Below, piece by piece: positions 52,103 to 60,386 of a DNA stretch of 64,000 nt. This DNA comes from Paenibacillus_T sp033239625 (lineage in GTDB: Bacteria; Bacillota; Bacilli; Paenibacillales; Paenibacillaceae). The position numbers and the translations under genes were made by a program. The stretch is from the NCBI RefSeq assembly GCF_033239625.1, contig NZ_BTCK01000024.1, positions 30,683 to 94,682 of the forward strand, given 5' to 3'. The notes beneath the pieces were generated by a model. That model saw nothing but the letters and a program-made list of their open reading frames with translations, was not told where the DNA came from and made no database searches. The stretch's first letter is position 1. Every line of letters begins with the position of its first letter.

Positions 52103-52582
52103 CTACTCGATATAGCCATATGTTGCAAAAGCTGCCGCCTGTCCGCGGTAAACACCTTGCTCGTCGATCAGATTCCAGACGATGCCGCGTTCGATTGCGA
52201 TGCGCCGTCCGGAGGACGAGATGCGGATGCCATTGAAGTCGTCATCGAAGCCTTGCTCGGCGACCTTTTTCAGGAATTGATCGCGTTCAGCGCGCACCAT
52301 CGGTTCCGCCGTCAACCGCGACGGGATCGATGTGAAGTCCGCCCAATCGCGCTCCCACAGCGACTGTGCAGCCGAATTGCCGTAGTTCAGCACAGGGTCT
52401 TCCTCGGTGCCGTGCGACAGTACGACGATCGGTGCGTCATACAGCTTGTCCCGGACCGACTCGCCTTCGCCGACCTCGACGAGCGCTCGGCCGAGCAGCC
52501 GCCGGAAGCTCTCCGTAATCAAGCGTGCGTGTGCTTCCGTCGTGCCGATTCCTTGTATCGTTTCCCAATTCGTCATCATCAT
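52103..52582 (-). CDS. MEKHLA-domain protein
   Basis: 159 residues; GGGAGAGGA lies just before three consecutive ATG codons (52582, 52579, 52576), of which the second or third has better spacing. The whole protein is a MEKHLA domain: LLGRALVEVGEG, LYDAPIVVLSHGTEEDPVLN, AAQSLWERDWADFTSIPSRL. MEKHLA domains are PAS-like folds; stand-alone bacterial copies have no established function. Confidence 0.88.
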   Translation of the reverse strand: MMMTNWETIQGIGTTEAHARLITESFRRLLGRALVEVGEGESVRDKLYDAPIVVLSHGTEEDPVLNYGNSAAQSLWERDWADFTSIPSRLTAEPMVRAERDQFLKKVAEQGFDDDFNGIRISSSGRRIAIERGIVWNLIDEQGVYRGQAAAFATYGYIE

Positions 52583-52710
52583 TTGTCCTCTCCCTCGCAA
52601 GCCTCTAGGGGTCATTGTAGCATATCCAATATTGAAGTTTCTCCCTTTCTCGACGCAAGGTTCTCCACTGGTTCAAGCGCTAGATAATTCTCGATGCTAC
52701 CTCCTATTAA

Positions 52711-52739
52711 TTGACAAATGAACCGACCGTCCTTATAAT
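52711..52739 (+). promoter_or_regulatory. Strong sigma-A promoter before c-di-AMP riboswitch
   Basis: TTGACA (52711-52716), 17-base spacer, TATAAT (52734-52739): a perfect consensus promoter. Confidence 0.92.
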
Positions 52740-52769
52740 CTAACTGTGCTTAATTTTCAACGGTTTCGT

Positions 52770-52880
52770 GTTGAAAAGCGGGGGAACCAAGTCATTTGGG
52801 GCGAATCGTTCGAAGTTCGAATGTAGGGTACCATCTTACCCGAGTCCGTCAGCTAACCTCGTCAGCGGTAGATGGGTCTT
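52770..52880 (+). ncRNA. c-di-AMP (ydaO-yuaA type) riboswitch
   Basis: The conserved blocks appear in order: GGGGAACCAA (52781-52790), TGGGGCGAAT (52797-52806), TAGGG (52824-52828) and CCCGAGTCCGTCAGCTAACC (52839-52858), then CTCGTCAGCG. This is the ydaO-yuaA class that binds cyclic di-AMP and normally turns genes off when c-di-AMP is high. It lies between a consensus promoter and a terminator, upstream of an aminomutase-family gene. Confidence 0.92.
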
Positions 52881-52903
52881 CCTATGTCTATTTCTACTAT
52901 CCT

Positions 52904-52932
52904 GAGACCCTTTGTACGCGAAGGGTCTTTTT
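52904..52932 (+). terminator. Riboswitch expression-platform terminator
   Basis: GAGACCCTT / AAGGGTCTT stem, TTTTT, placed between the riboswitch and the start of the downstream gene at 53026. GATGGGTCTTCC (52871-52882) can compete for pairing with GAGACCC. Confidence 0.9.
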
Positions 52933-53025
52933 GTGCGCACTTATAGACCCTGCTGGCGGTAACTGTAAGCTTCCTGACATGAAGGCTCCCCGATTATCCC
53001 ATTCTGAGGCGAAGGAGAGAGGTAC

Positions 53026-54177
53026 ATGCAGAAAGTCAGGTACATCACGAATCTGAGTAAGGTCGAAGGGTTGTCGGAGCATGAACGCCAAGTTTTGAAA
53101 CCGATTACAGACAAGTTCGTTTTTCGCGTCAATGATTATTACTTGAATTTGATTGACTGGGATGACCCGCATGATCCGATTCGTAAGCTCGTAATACCGA
53201 ATGAAGGGGAACTAGAGGAGTATGGGCGCTGGGATGCGTCGGATGAGGATACGAACTACGTCGTGCCAGGCTGTCAGCACAAGTATTCCACGACGGCGCT
53301 GCTCATCGTATCGGAGGTATGCGGCTCGTACTGCCGGTACTGCTTCCGCAAGCGGCTGTTCCGCAATGATGTGAAGGAGGCGATGTCGGATGTGTCGCCG
53401 GGTATCCAGTATATCGCGCAAACGCCGAGCATTAACAACGTGCTGCTGACTGGCGGGGACAGCTTGATTCTCGCAACGGCGAAGCTGCGGCTTATTATCG
53501 AGCAGCTGCGGGAGATCGAGCATGTGAAGATTATTCGGCTTGGATCGAAGATCCCGGTGTTTAATCCGATGCGGATCTATGAGGATCAAGAGCTGCTCGA
53601 TCTGATTCGGGAGTTTTCCACGGAAGAGCGTCGAATCTATGTCATGGCGCATATTAACCACCCGCGTGAGATTACGCCGGAAGCGAAGAAGGCCTTCAAG
53701 GCACTTCATGATGCAGGTGCGATTGTCGTCAATCAGACGCCGGTGCTGCGCGGTATTAATGACGATCCAGGCGTGCTTGCCGAGCTGCTCGACCAGCTGT
53801 CTTGGGCGGGGGTGACCCCATACTATTTCTTCATCAACCGTCCGGTTGCAGGCAACAGCGAGTTCGTCCTGCCGCTCGAGCGCGTTTACCGCATCGTCGA
53901 AGAGGCGAAGGCGAGAACGTCCGGTCTTGGCAAAAGAGTACGGCTCTCCATGAGCCACACGTCCGGCAAAATCGAAATTCTTGCGATCGATAAGGGCAAA
54001 GCGTATTTGAAATATCACCAATCCCGCGACAATCACTATGGCAAGTTCATGATGCTGGACTGTCCGGCTGATGCAGCCTGGTTCGACGATCTTCCGGGCA
54101 ATGAGCAGCATTGGAAGCGGCCGAGCAAGAAGAACAGCCATATCGTGTCGGTGAATGAGATGGTGGAGCAGGTCTAA
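53026..54177 (+). CDS. Radical SAM aminomutase, KamA (lysine 2,3-aminomutase) family
   Basis: 383 residues; GGAGAGAGGTAC ribosome site. The [4Fe-4S] site is CGSYCRYC (Cys99, Cys103, Cys106), followed by FRKRLF and the SAM-binding NVLLTGGDSLIL. YFFINRPVAGNSEF in the C-terminal part is family-typical. Members use PLP and SAM to move an amino group from C2 to C3, for example L-lysine to beta-lysine, the precursor of the osmolyte N-acetyl-beta-lysine; the substrate here is not proved (glutamate and other variants exist). Slightly shorter than clostridial KamA. Its control by a c-di-AMP riboswitch points to an osmotic role. No ablB-type acetyltransferase is adjacent. Confidence 0.9.
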   Translation: MQKVRYITNLSKVEGLSEHERQVLKPITDKFVFRVNDYYLNLIDWDDPHDPIRKLVIPNEGELEEYGRWDASDEDTNYVVPGCQHKYSTTALLIVSEVCGSYCRYCFRKRLFRNDVKEAMSDVSPGIQYIAQTPSINNVLLTGGDSLILATAKLRLIIEQLREIEHVKIIRLGSKIPVFNPMRIYEDQELLDLIREFSTEERRIYVMAHINHPREITPEAKKAFKALHDAGAIVVNQTPVLRGINDDPGVLAELLDQLSWAGVTPYYFFINRPVAGNSEFVLPLERVYRIVEEAKARTSGLGKRVRLSMSHTSGKIEILAIDKGKAYLKYHQSRDNHYGKFMMLDCPADAAWFDDLPGNEQHWKRPSKKNSHIVSVNEMVEQV

Positions 54178-54184
54178 ATCAAAG

Positions 54185-54242
54185 ATAGACGTTCTGACGA
54201 TTCAACGAGGGGAGCCTCGTGGGAACGTCAGGACGTTTTTTT
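54185..54242 (+). terminator. Rho-independent terminator after aminomutase gene
   Basis: GACGTTCTGACG / CGTCAGGACGT long stem followed by seven T. Confidence 0.92.
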
Positions 54243-54297
54243 GTTAATGAAAATGTCCTGCTGCCGCGTTACACCATCTCGCATATCGGCTGCTCTT

Positions 54298-55194
54298 TTA
54301 TTGACGAAGTGCCTTCACAGCCTCAATCTCCTCTCGAACTAGCCGTTGCAATAACTGCTTGGAGGAGGAGGGAGGGCCGCTATGCTTGCGGGTCTGCAGT
54401 AAGCCGACTGCGATTGGAGGCAGCTCCATTCGGACAGGAAGAGGGGCAGTTTCAGCAATGAGCGAAGTGGACGATAATACGACACCGATTGCGGACGTGC
54501 CCTTTACCATATGCGGAATCGACGAAATCTGGCTCACCGTATGCGTTACGGTCGGCGTTTCCTTATAGCGGGCGAGATGCTTGTTGAACTGAAGCGCGTA
54601 CAGACAGGTGCTCCCGCCTGCGATGAGCGGATAGTCGAATATGTCCTCGAAAACAACCTCGCTTCTTCCGCACAACGGGTGGGCACGATCTGCAATCAGG
54701 ACCGTCCTCTCCTCATACAATGGTTCAAAATAATACTGCGACGAGTCGCCCGGCTCTCCGCAGACGGCGAAATCCAGCTTGTCCTCGCGTAGAGATTCTG
54801 TCAAGGTGTCGCTATTGCCTGTGATGATCTGCCATGCCATTCGCGGCTTTGCTTGTTGGAATCGCCGCAGGGCGTTCGGCAGCACAGTCTCCATCACAGC
54901 CTCGATTGCGCCGATGCGAATCGTACCGATCTCCTCCTGCTCCAGCGACCTGACAAGCCCGGCGACCTCGTGCCAATGCTGAATGAGCCGATCGACTTCA
55001 TCGGCGAACAGCCGCCCGGCGGCTGTCAACTGAGCGTCCCAGCCACGCGTGAACAGCTGAATGCCAAGCTCTTTCTCGAGCCGTTGAATTTGATTCGTAA
55101 TCGTCGACTGGGCGTAGTTCAGCTTCTCCGCTGCACGCGAGAACGTGCCTTCCTGTACGATTGTCTGGAACGTGGTCAGTTCTTTTAAGTCCAT
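54298..55194 (-). CDS. LysR-family transcriptional regulator
   Basis: 298 residues. HTH at about 3-60 (LTTFQTIVQEGTFSRAAEKL, NYAQSTITNQIQRLEKELG) and effector domain from about 90 (TIRIGAIEAVMETVLPNALR). Divergent from the tautomerase-CMD fusion gene at 55317 with 122 bases between; the gap includes TCGATATTATCGATGA (55212-55227), a candidate operator with ATCGAT half sites. Confidence 0.94.
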   Translation of the reverse strand: MDLKELTTFQTIVQEGTFSRAAEKLNYAQSTITNQIQRLEKELGIQLFTRGWDAQLTAAGRLFADEVDRLIQHWHEVAGLVRSLEQEEIGTIRIGAIEAVMETVLPNALRRFQQAKPRMAWQIITGNSDTLTESLREDKLDFAVCGEPGDSSQYYFEPLYEERTVLIADRAHPLCGRSEVVFEDIFDYPLIAGGSTCLYALQFNKHLARYKETPTVTHTVSQISSIPHMVKGTSAIGVVLSSTSLIAETAPLPVRMELPPIAVGLLQTRKHSGPPSSSKQLLQRLVREEIEAVKALRQ

Positions 55195-55316
55195 ATATGT
55201 GCCGCTCCTTAATCGATATTATCGATGAAGATGTGTAGTTTATTCAATTATATAGAACGAGGGATAAGGCGTACAATGGAACCATATTCGAAAAATTCAA
55301 GAGAGGATGATCCGAT

Positions 55317-56132
55317 ATGCCATTCATTCGTGTAAGTTACATGGAGCAGCAGTATGGGGGCGACCAACTGGCTGTCATTCGCGATACGATCATGGGCGCG
55401 CTTGTCCAGCATTTTAACGTCCCGGAGGACGACCTATTCCAAGTATTCCATGCGCATAAGCGTGAGGAGTTCTTCTACGATAAGCAGTACTTAGGTGTCG
55501 AGCGCAGCGACGGGCTGATCTACATTCAGATCACGTGCAAGTCTGGAAGGACAGTTGAGCAGAAGAAAGATCTCTATGGAATGCTCGCGAAACAGCTCTC
55601 GGCAGCCGTGCCGATGCGGGAGGAAGATGTGTTCGTAGTGGTCTCGGAGACGGAGTTCGAGGATTGGTCGTTCGGACGAGGGGAAGCGCAGATGCTACAG
55701 ATAGCGGCGCGGGGTAAGACGGAGCAGTCAGACGGGACGGTGCCAACTGTACAGACAGCACAATCAGCGCAGACTGACCGGATGACTCAGACAACAGCTC
55801 GCATGGAGCCGCAAGCCAATCGCGCAATCACATCCACTGTTAGGGAAACGTACGGCGATACAGCCCCAGCGTTCGTGCGATATTCGGAGGACGTGTTGTT
55901 CGGCGATGTGTGGCGGAGAGGAGAGCTGTCGCTGCGAGACCGCAGTCTCATTACCGTGGCGGCGCTCATGTCTAACGGCATGACGGAGCAGCTGCCGTAT
56001 CATCTGCGATTGGCGTTCGACAATGGGTTGACCGTCGAGGAGCTGACGGAGACAATCACGCACTTGGCTTTCTATGCTGGCTGGCCGCGCGCAGCCTCAG
56101 CGCTCAAAGTGGTTAAGGAAGTACTAGAATAA
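55317..56132 (+). CDS. Fusion of tautomerase-family and carboxymuconolactone decarboxylase domains
   Basis: 271 residues. The start MPFIRVSYMEQQYGG gives, after Met removal, an N-terminal Pro, the catalytic base of the tautomerase superfamily (domain about 1-120, with YIQITCKSGRTVEQKKDLYG). A Gln/Thr-rich linker of about 40 residues leads to a carboxymuconolactone decarboxylase-like domain (about 165-271: LSLRDRSLITVAALMSNGMT, HLAFYAGWPRAASAL). The CMD part lacks the CxxC pair of the peroxidase subset. GAGAGGATG precedes ATG. The fusion suggests consecutive steps on an aromatic or lactone intermediate, or a redox-sensing role; controlled by the divergent LysR. Confidence 0.9.
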   Translation: MPFIRVSYMEQQYGGDQLAVIRDTIMGALVQHFNVPEDDLFQVFHAHKREEFFYDKQYLGVERSDGLIYIQITCKSGRTVEQKKDLYGMLAKQLSAAVPMREEDVFVVVSETEFEDWSFGRGEAQMLQIAARGKTEQSDGTVPTVQTAQSAQTDRMTQTTARMEPQANRAITSTVRETYGDTAPAFVRYSEDVLFGDVWRRGELSLRDRSLITVAALMSNGMTEQLPYHLRLAFDNGLTVEELTETITHLAFYAGWPRAASALKVVKEVLE

Positions 56133-56141
56133 TATCAGGCA

Positions 56142-56184
56142 GGAAGAAGCAGAGCTTAGGGCATTAGGCTCTGCTTTTTGGTTC
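56142..56184 (+). terminator. Rho-independent terminator after fusion gene
   Basis: AGCAGAGC / GCTCTGCT stem and TTTTT. Confidence 0.9.
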
Positions 56185-56386
56185 GGTATAGCACGTGCAA
56201 AGGGCCTAATGGTCCAATGACCTTTACATTTCTATTATGGTATTATATGGATGTTAACGATTGGAGGTGAGAGGGGCCGAATTCACTGTTGGTTGGAGAG
56301 CAAGACTAGTTTCTCTACAGCATGATGGGTTGGTGCGAATGTATTTGTAAGCGATTTCAATTTTGATGGAGAAGGATGTGTAATTA

Positions 56387-58045
56387 ATGAATTTGATTGT
56401 TGGCAGTCAGTCTGGCTTTGAACAACAACGTTGGTTATCGGGAAAGCGTCTATTTATGCTCCTGTTATCGCTTGTAACGGCGCTGGTTTGCTTCGTTCCC
56501 AGCCCATCCGCATTCGCAGCAACCGTGTATGTAACGGATAACGGGTCTACCGTTGTGGTCGATACAGGAGCGGGTCTGGTGTATACGATTAACAAAAGCA
56601 ACGGCGATATGACCTCAGCGAAGATGAACGGAACCGAGCTGATCGGATCGAAGCCTTCGCATATCGCTTCGGGATTAGGCAGTGCCACGGTCACGTGGAG
56701 CAAATCGCCTTCTGGCTCGACCGTGAACATCACGGTGGCGACGAGCACGCTGACGCATTACTATGCTTCGCGCGGGGGCGAGAACATCATCTACATGGCG
56801 ACCTATGTGACGGCCGAGCCGTCGGTAGGCGAGCTGCGCTATATTTTCCGCGGCAAAGGCAGTGTGCTGACGAATGTGCCAACGCCTTCAAAGAACCTTA
56901 ATAACACAGGGGCGATCGAGAGCTCAGACGTATTCGGCTACTCGAATGGCTACACTTCTTCGAAGTATTACGGCAACAGCCAAGCGAAGGATCTGAGCAT
57001 CGCAGGCGTGACGGGCAACGGCGTCGGCGTCTTCATGGCGTACGGCAATCGCGAGTCGAGCTCGGGCGGCCCGTTCTTCCGTGACATTCAGTTCCAGTCG
57101 GGCGGCGACACCGAGGTGTACAACTACATGAACTCCGGTCATGCGCAGACGGAAGCGTTCCGTATGGGACTGCACGGTCCATATGCGCTAGTGTTCACGA
57201 CGGGTTCGACGCCTAGCGTACCGGATTTCAGCTGGATGTCGGGACTTAATCTGCAAGGCTGGGTATCCTCGCGCGGCAATGTCGTCCTGAACGGTCTCTC
57301 CGGCATGCAGTCGGGCTACACATACACCATCGGCTATTCGAACAGCACTGCGCAGTATTGGAGTACGGCATCCTCGTCAGGTTCGGCAAGCACATATGGC
57401 CTGAAGCCGGGCACGTATAAGATGACGGTGTACAAGGGCGAGCTTGGTGTCTATTCGGAAAATGTGACCGTCAACGCAGGCAGCACCACGACGCTCAATA
57501 CGCGGACGATCAACAATGACCCTAGCACGACCTCGACGATCTGGCGCATCGGCAGCTGGGACGGCACGCCGCTCGAGCTGCTGAACGGTCAGACGATCGC
57601 TGTTCGCCATCCGTCTGACAGCCGCAATTCGAGCTGGGGACCGGTAACCTATGCGGTCGGCAGCGCGACGAACAAATTCCCGGCCGTTCAATTCCGGGGA
57701 CAGAACTCGCCGACAACCGTAACATTCTCGCTGAATGCTACGCAGGCGGCCGCTGCCCATACGCTGAAAATCGGCATCACATCGGCGTATAACAACGGAC
57801 GCCCAAGCGTTACGATCAACGGTCACGCGCTCACGAATCCTAGCGCCTCCTCGCAGCCGGACTCGCGGAGCGTGACGATCGGGACATACCGCGGCAATAA
57901 TACAACGTTCTCGTGGAGCATCCCTGCATCTTACTTCGTAAACGGTACGAACACGTTAAGCATTACGCCGATCAGCGGTTCGAGCGACCTTGGCCCATGG
58001 CTGAGCGCAGGCTGGGCTTACGATTGCGTGGAGCTGGGCAGCTAG
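56387..58045 (+). CDS. Secreted rhamnogalacturonan lyase, polysaccharide lyase family 4 type
   Basis: 552 residues. Signal peptide ends SAFA-AT (about residue 45). The catalytic beta-sandwich (about 46-310) has the PL4 pattern VVDTGAGLVYTINKSNGDMT, YMATYVTAEPSVGELRYIFR and FRMGLHGPYALVF; then an FnIII-like middle module and a C-terminal CBM-like lectin domain (about 400-552, ending LGPWLSAGWAYDCVELG). These enzymes cleave the rhamnogalacturonan I backbone of pectin. It matches the rhamnoside/sugar-acid theme of the 41-49 kb locus. A strong AGAAGGATG-type site precedes ATG. Confidence 0.9.
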   Translation: MNLIVGSQSGFEQQRWLSGKRLFMLLLSLVTALVCFVPSPSAFAATVYVTDNGSTVVVDTGAGLVYTINKSNGDMTSAKMNGTELIGSKPSHIASGLGSATVTWSKSPSGSTVNITVATSTLTHYYASRGGENIIYMATYVTAEPSVGELRYIFRGKGSVLTNVPTPSKNLNNTGAIESSDVFGYSNGYTSSKYYGNSQAKDLSIAGVTGNGVGVFMAYGNRESSSGGPFFRDIQFQSGGDTEVYNYMNSGHAQTEAFRMGLHGPYALVFTTGSTPSVPDFSWMSGLNLQGWVSSRGNVVLNGLSGMQSGYTYTIGYSNSTAQYWSTASSSGSASTYGLKPGTYKMTVYKGELGVYSENVTVNAGSTTTLNTRTINNDPSTTSTIWRIGSWDGTPLELLNGQTIAVRHPSDSRNSSWGPVTYAVGSATNKFPAVQFRGQNSPTTVTFSLNATQAAAAHTLKIGITSAYNNGRPSVTINGHALTNPSASSQPDSRSVTIGTYRGNNTTFSWSIPASYFVNGTNTLSITPISGSSDLGPWLSAGWAYDCVELGS

Positions 58046-58093
58046 GCATCTGAAGAAACCAGAGAAGGAATAGAATTGGGAAGGAAATTACGG

Positions 58094-58130
58094 AACAGTC
58101 GAGCAGGGTTGCTCGACTGTTTTTTGTGTT
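58094..58130 (+). terminator. Rho-independent terminator after PL4 gene
   Basis: ACAGTCGAGCA / TGCTCGACTGT stem and six T. Confidence 0.95.
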
Positions 58131-58187
58131 GTGGAGACGATTGGCGCTTGCCAACATGGGGATAACGCTGGAGGTACGGTAATAGCT

Positions 58188-58680
58188 GTGGTTTACCCAC
58201 ACCTAAATGTGAGCAAACGCGGTTCAGCGTGCGCTAAGTGCGACATATCCCCACTTAGTACACATCTACTATGGTGATATCGTATGTAGAACGAGAGTAA
58301 GCGTGGTTTGCCCACACCTATATGTACACGAACGCTGCTCAGCGTGCGCTAAGTGTGACATATCCCCACATAGCACACATCTGCCGTGGTGATATCGTAA
58401 GTAGAGTGAGAATAAGTGTGGTTTGCCCACACCTATATGTACACGAACGCTGCTCAGCGTGCGCTAAGCGTGGCCTATCCCCACTTAGCACACACCTGCC
58501 GAGGTGATATTGTATGTAGACCCAGACTAAGTGTGGTTTACCCACACCTATATGAACACGAACGCTGCTCAGCGTGCGCTAAGCGTGGCCAATCCCCACT
58601 TAGCACACACCTGCCGTGGTGATATCGTATATAGAGCGAGGATAAGCGTGGTTTACACGCACCTCAATGCTCGAAAGTAC
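58188..58680. repeat. 115-bp tandem repeat, four units plus a partial fifth
   Basis: The word GTGGTTT begins at 58188, 58303, 58418, 58533 and 58648, exactly 115 bases apart each time. Within each unit: GTGGTTTRCCCACACCTA, GCTCAGCGTGCGCTAAG, ATCCCCACNTAGCACACA and GGTGATATCGTA. Units differ by scattered substitutions. Frames inside the repeat are open by chance and are not genes. Between units there are no unique spacers. Confidence 0.92.
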
Positions 58681-58757
58681 TGCCCAGAGAGATAAGTGTG
58701 TGTTTACCTCGCTAACTTCCTCTCCATTGAGATAGTTTCCCCCTCATATGTCGATCT

Positions 58758-59327
58758 TCAGCGATCATCCGGCTTCCTCGCATCCACAATAAGCGAGACG
58801 AAGCCAAGCTTGCCCTCTTGATTGCGGTGGTCATAACGAAGAGAACGGTAGATGAAGCCCTTCTCGGCATCCCACTCCTCGTAATGGAATTGACCATCCT
58901 CATCGCAATACTCGAGCAGACGCACCTCGAATCCAGCGGCTTCGAACATGGCGGTCAGCGTCCGATAGTTATGAACGATGCGGTGGCTGGCGGCAGGATG
59001 GTCGGCAGGGCCAGGTCCGCCGATTTGCACGATCCGCTGGTAATTCTCATCTGCAAAATACCCGTCCGGCACGGCGCAGCGCACATAACCGCCTGGCTTC
59101 AAATATTCGAAGCAGACACGCGCTGCCTGAACGCCTTCTTCGAAGTTGAGATGCTCCCAAACATGTTCGGCTAGTATAGCCGACAGGGAAGCAGACCGGA
59201 ACTTAGCAGCCCAATCGTCACGCCGCAGCAGATCTAGCTCGGATTGCTGCGTCAGCAGCCAATCCGGATTGTTATTCGAAGCTCCTGCGCCGATTACGAC
59301 GCGAATGGGTTCAGATGAGGGTGGCAT
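58758..59327 (-). CDS. Class I SAM-dependent methyltransferase-like protein
   Basis: 189 residues; AAGGAGG precedes ATG. Partial Rossmann pattern with VVIGAGASNNNPDWL at the start, ILAEHVWEHLNFEEGVQAAR in the position of motif II/III and LKPGGYVRCAVPDGYF as the late motif, as in proteins often called methyltransferase or glycosyltransferase-associated (DUF, small C1-type) domains. The usual GxGxG is short (GAGAS). Substrate unknown. Confidence 0.8.
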   Translation of the reverse strand: MPPSSEPIRVVIGAGASNNNPDWLLTQQSELDLLRRDDWAAKFRSASLSAILAEHVWEHLNFEEGVQAARVCFEYLKPGGYVRCAVPDGYFADENYQRIVQIGGPGPADHPAASHRIVHNYRTLTAMFEAAGFEVRLLEYCDEDGQFHYEEWDAEKGFIYRSLRYDHRNQEGKLGFVSLIVDARKPDDR

Positions 59328-59554
59328 GTGGCGGCGACCTCCTTATTTTTGACAATAGTATAGAAGATGCCATGGTGTACACTGAATGGTCTAATGTGAC
59401 GAGCGTATGCCATTATGTTACTTCAGGAAGGTGACTTCGCGCACATTGTGACCCTAGTCACGGAATGGTCAAATTTGACGATCTCGTTACTTTCCAACTA
59501 GCTGTACCGATCTGGGGGTATAATGTTGGTGCATAGCAATAGGAGGAAGGACGG

Positions 59555-59953
59555 ATGGCAATGAAATCGACAAGATGGCTGACGATTGCAGTTATATTGG
59601 TACTCGTATGGGGCTTGGCAGGATGCGGAGCGGCAGCGCAGGAAGGGGAAGTCGATCCGAAGGATGTGACGGTCGAGTTCGCGAGCGATCCGGCGGTAGT
59701 GAAGGCCAATGAGGCGGTCAAGCTGATCGTACAGACGACGGGACTGAGCGCTGATATAACGCCAGATATTCAGGTCGACATTCGCAAGCCGGATAACAAA
59801 GGACTGCCTGAATATGTGAAGACGACCGAGGCAGGGGATGGTCAGTATGTAACGAATTATACGTTTGAAGCGCCGGGAACCTATACGATCTATCTTCATG
59901 TGATGCAAGGCGAACTTCATATCACGAAGAAGAAAAAACTCGATGTGCAATAA
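59555..59953 (+). CDS. YtkA-like lipoprotein
   Basis: 132 residues. Lipobox LAGC; the mature part is a YtkA-type beta-sandwich (VTVEFASDPAVVKANEAVKL, GDGQYVTNYTFEAPGTYTIY), also found in FixH-like proteins. ATAGGAGGA precedes ATG. Exported, membrane-anchored; proposed copper- or redox-related roles of the family are not proved. Confidence 0.88.
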   Translation: MAMKSTRWLTIAVILVLVWGLAGCGAAAQEGEVDPKDVTVEFASDPAVVKANEAVKLIVQTTGLSADITPDIQVDIRKPDNKGLPEYVKTTEAGDGQYVTNYTFEAPGTYTIYLHVMQGELHITKKKKLDVQ

Positions 59954-60100
59954 CTGTACGGTCGACTGAATTGTGTGACAATATGCGCAAGCACGAGATA
60001 ATGACAGCTCTAGCTTAAATAATCGACAAGACACACCATAGCAAGCGTTTACATTCTTGCAGCTACAATCATTCTTATCTTTTTTGCCCCAAAACGCGAT

Positions 60101-60129
60101 TTTACAGCAATAGGTGATGGCGTTATGAT
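60101..60129 (+). promoter_or_regulatory. Promoter of kimA riboswitch transcript
   Basis: TTTACA (60101-60106), 17-base spacer, TATGAT (60124-60129), about 40 bases before the riboswitch core. The preceding 150 bases show no gene. Confidence 0.7.
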
Positions 60130-60157
60130 TAGCGCATCACATATTCGCTGAATTTCT

Positions 60158-60288
60158 GAAAGGAAAACGGGGGAACCAACGGCGCTCATGCAGCATAATG
60201 GCGCCCGGGGTGAATCGGTGTTCACGCACCGTAGGGCGACTTCAACCGCCCGAATCCGACAGCTAACCTCGTAAGCGTTGTTGAGGGG
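60158..60288 (+). ncRNA. c-di-AMP (ydaO-yuaA type) riboswitch of kimA
   Basis: GGGGGAACC (60170-60178), CGGGGTGAAT (60206-60215), GTAGGGCGAC (60231-60240), CCGCCCGAATCCGACAGCTA (60246-60265) then CCTCGTAAGCG. The GCGCTC/ATGGCGC hairpin arm is longer than in the copy at 52770. It is followed by an intrinsic terminator and the kimA gene, the classical ydaO position. Confidence 0.95.
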
Positions 60289-60310
60289 GGACACGACTTC
60301 GGTTATTGAT

Positions 60311-60340
60311 AACCGCAAGGAGAAGCCTTGCGGTTTTTTG
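60311..60340 (+). terminator. Riboswitch expression-platform terminator before kimA
   Basis: AACCGCAAGG / CCTTGCGGTT stem and TTTT. The left arm of the stem overlaps sequence that can pair elsewhere in the aptamer end. Confidence 0.9.
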
Positions 60341-60386
60341 CTGCGCAAAAATAGAGAAATGCAAGAAAGTCGTGGGGGGATTGCTC

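Noticed and set aside
54219..54461. 80-codon frame between aminomutase and LysR
   Set aside because: It starts within the terminator and runs antisense through the LysR gene.
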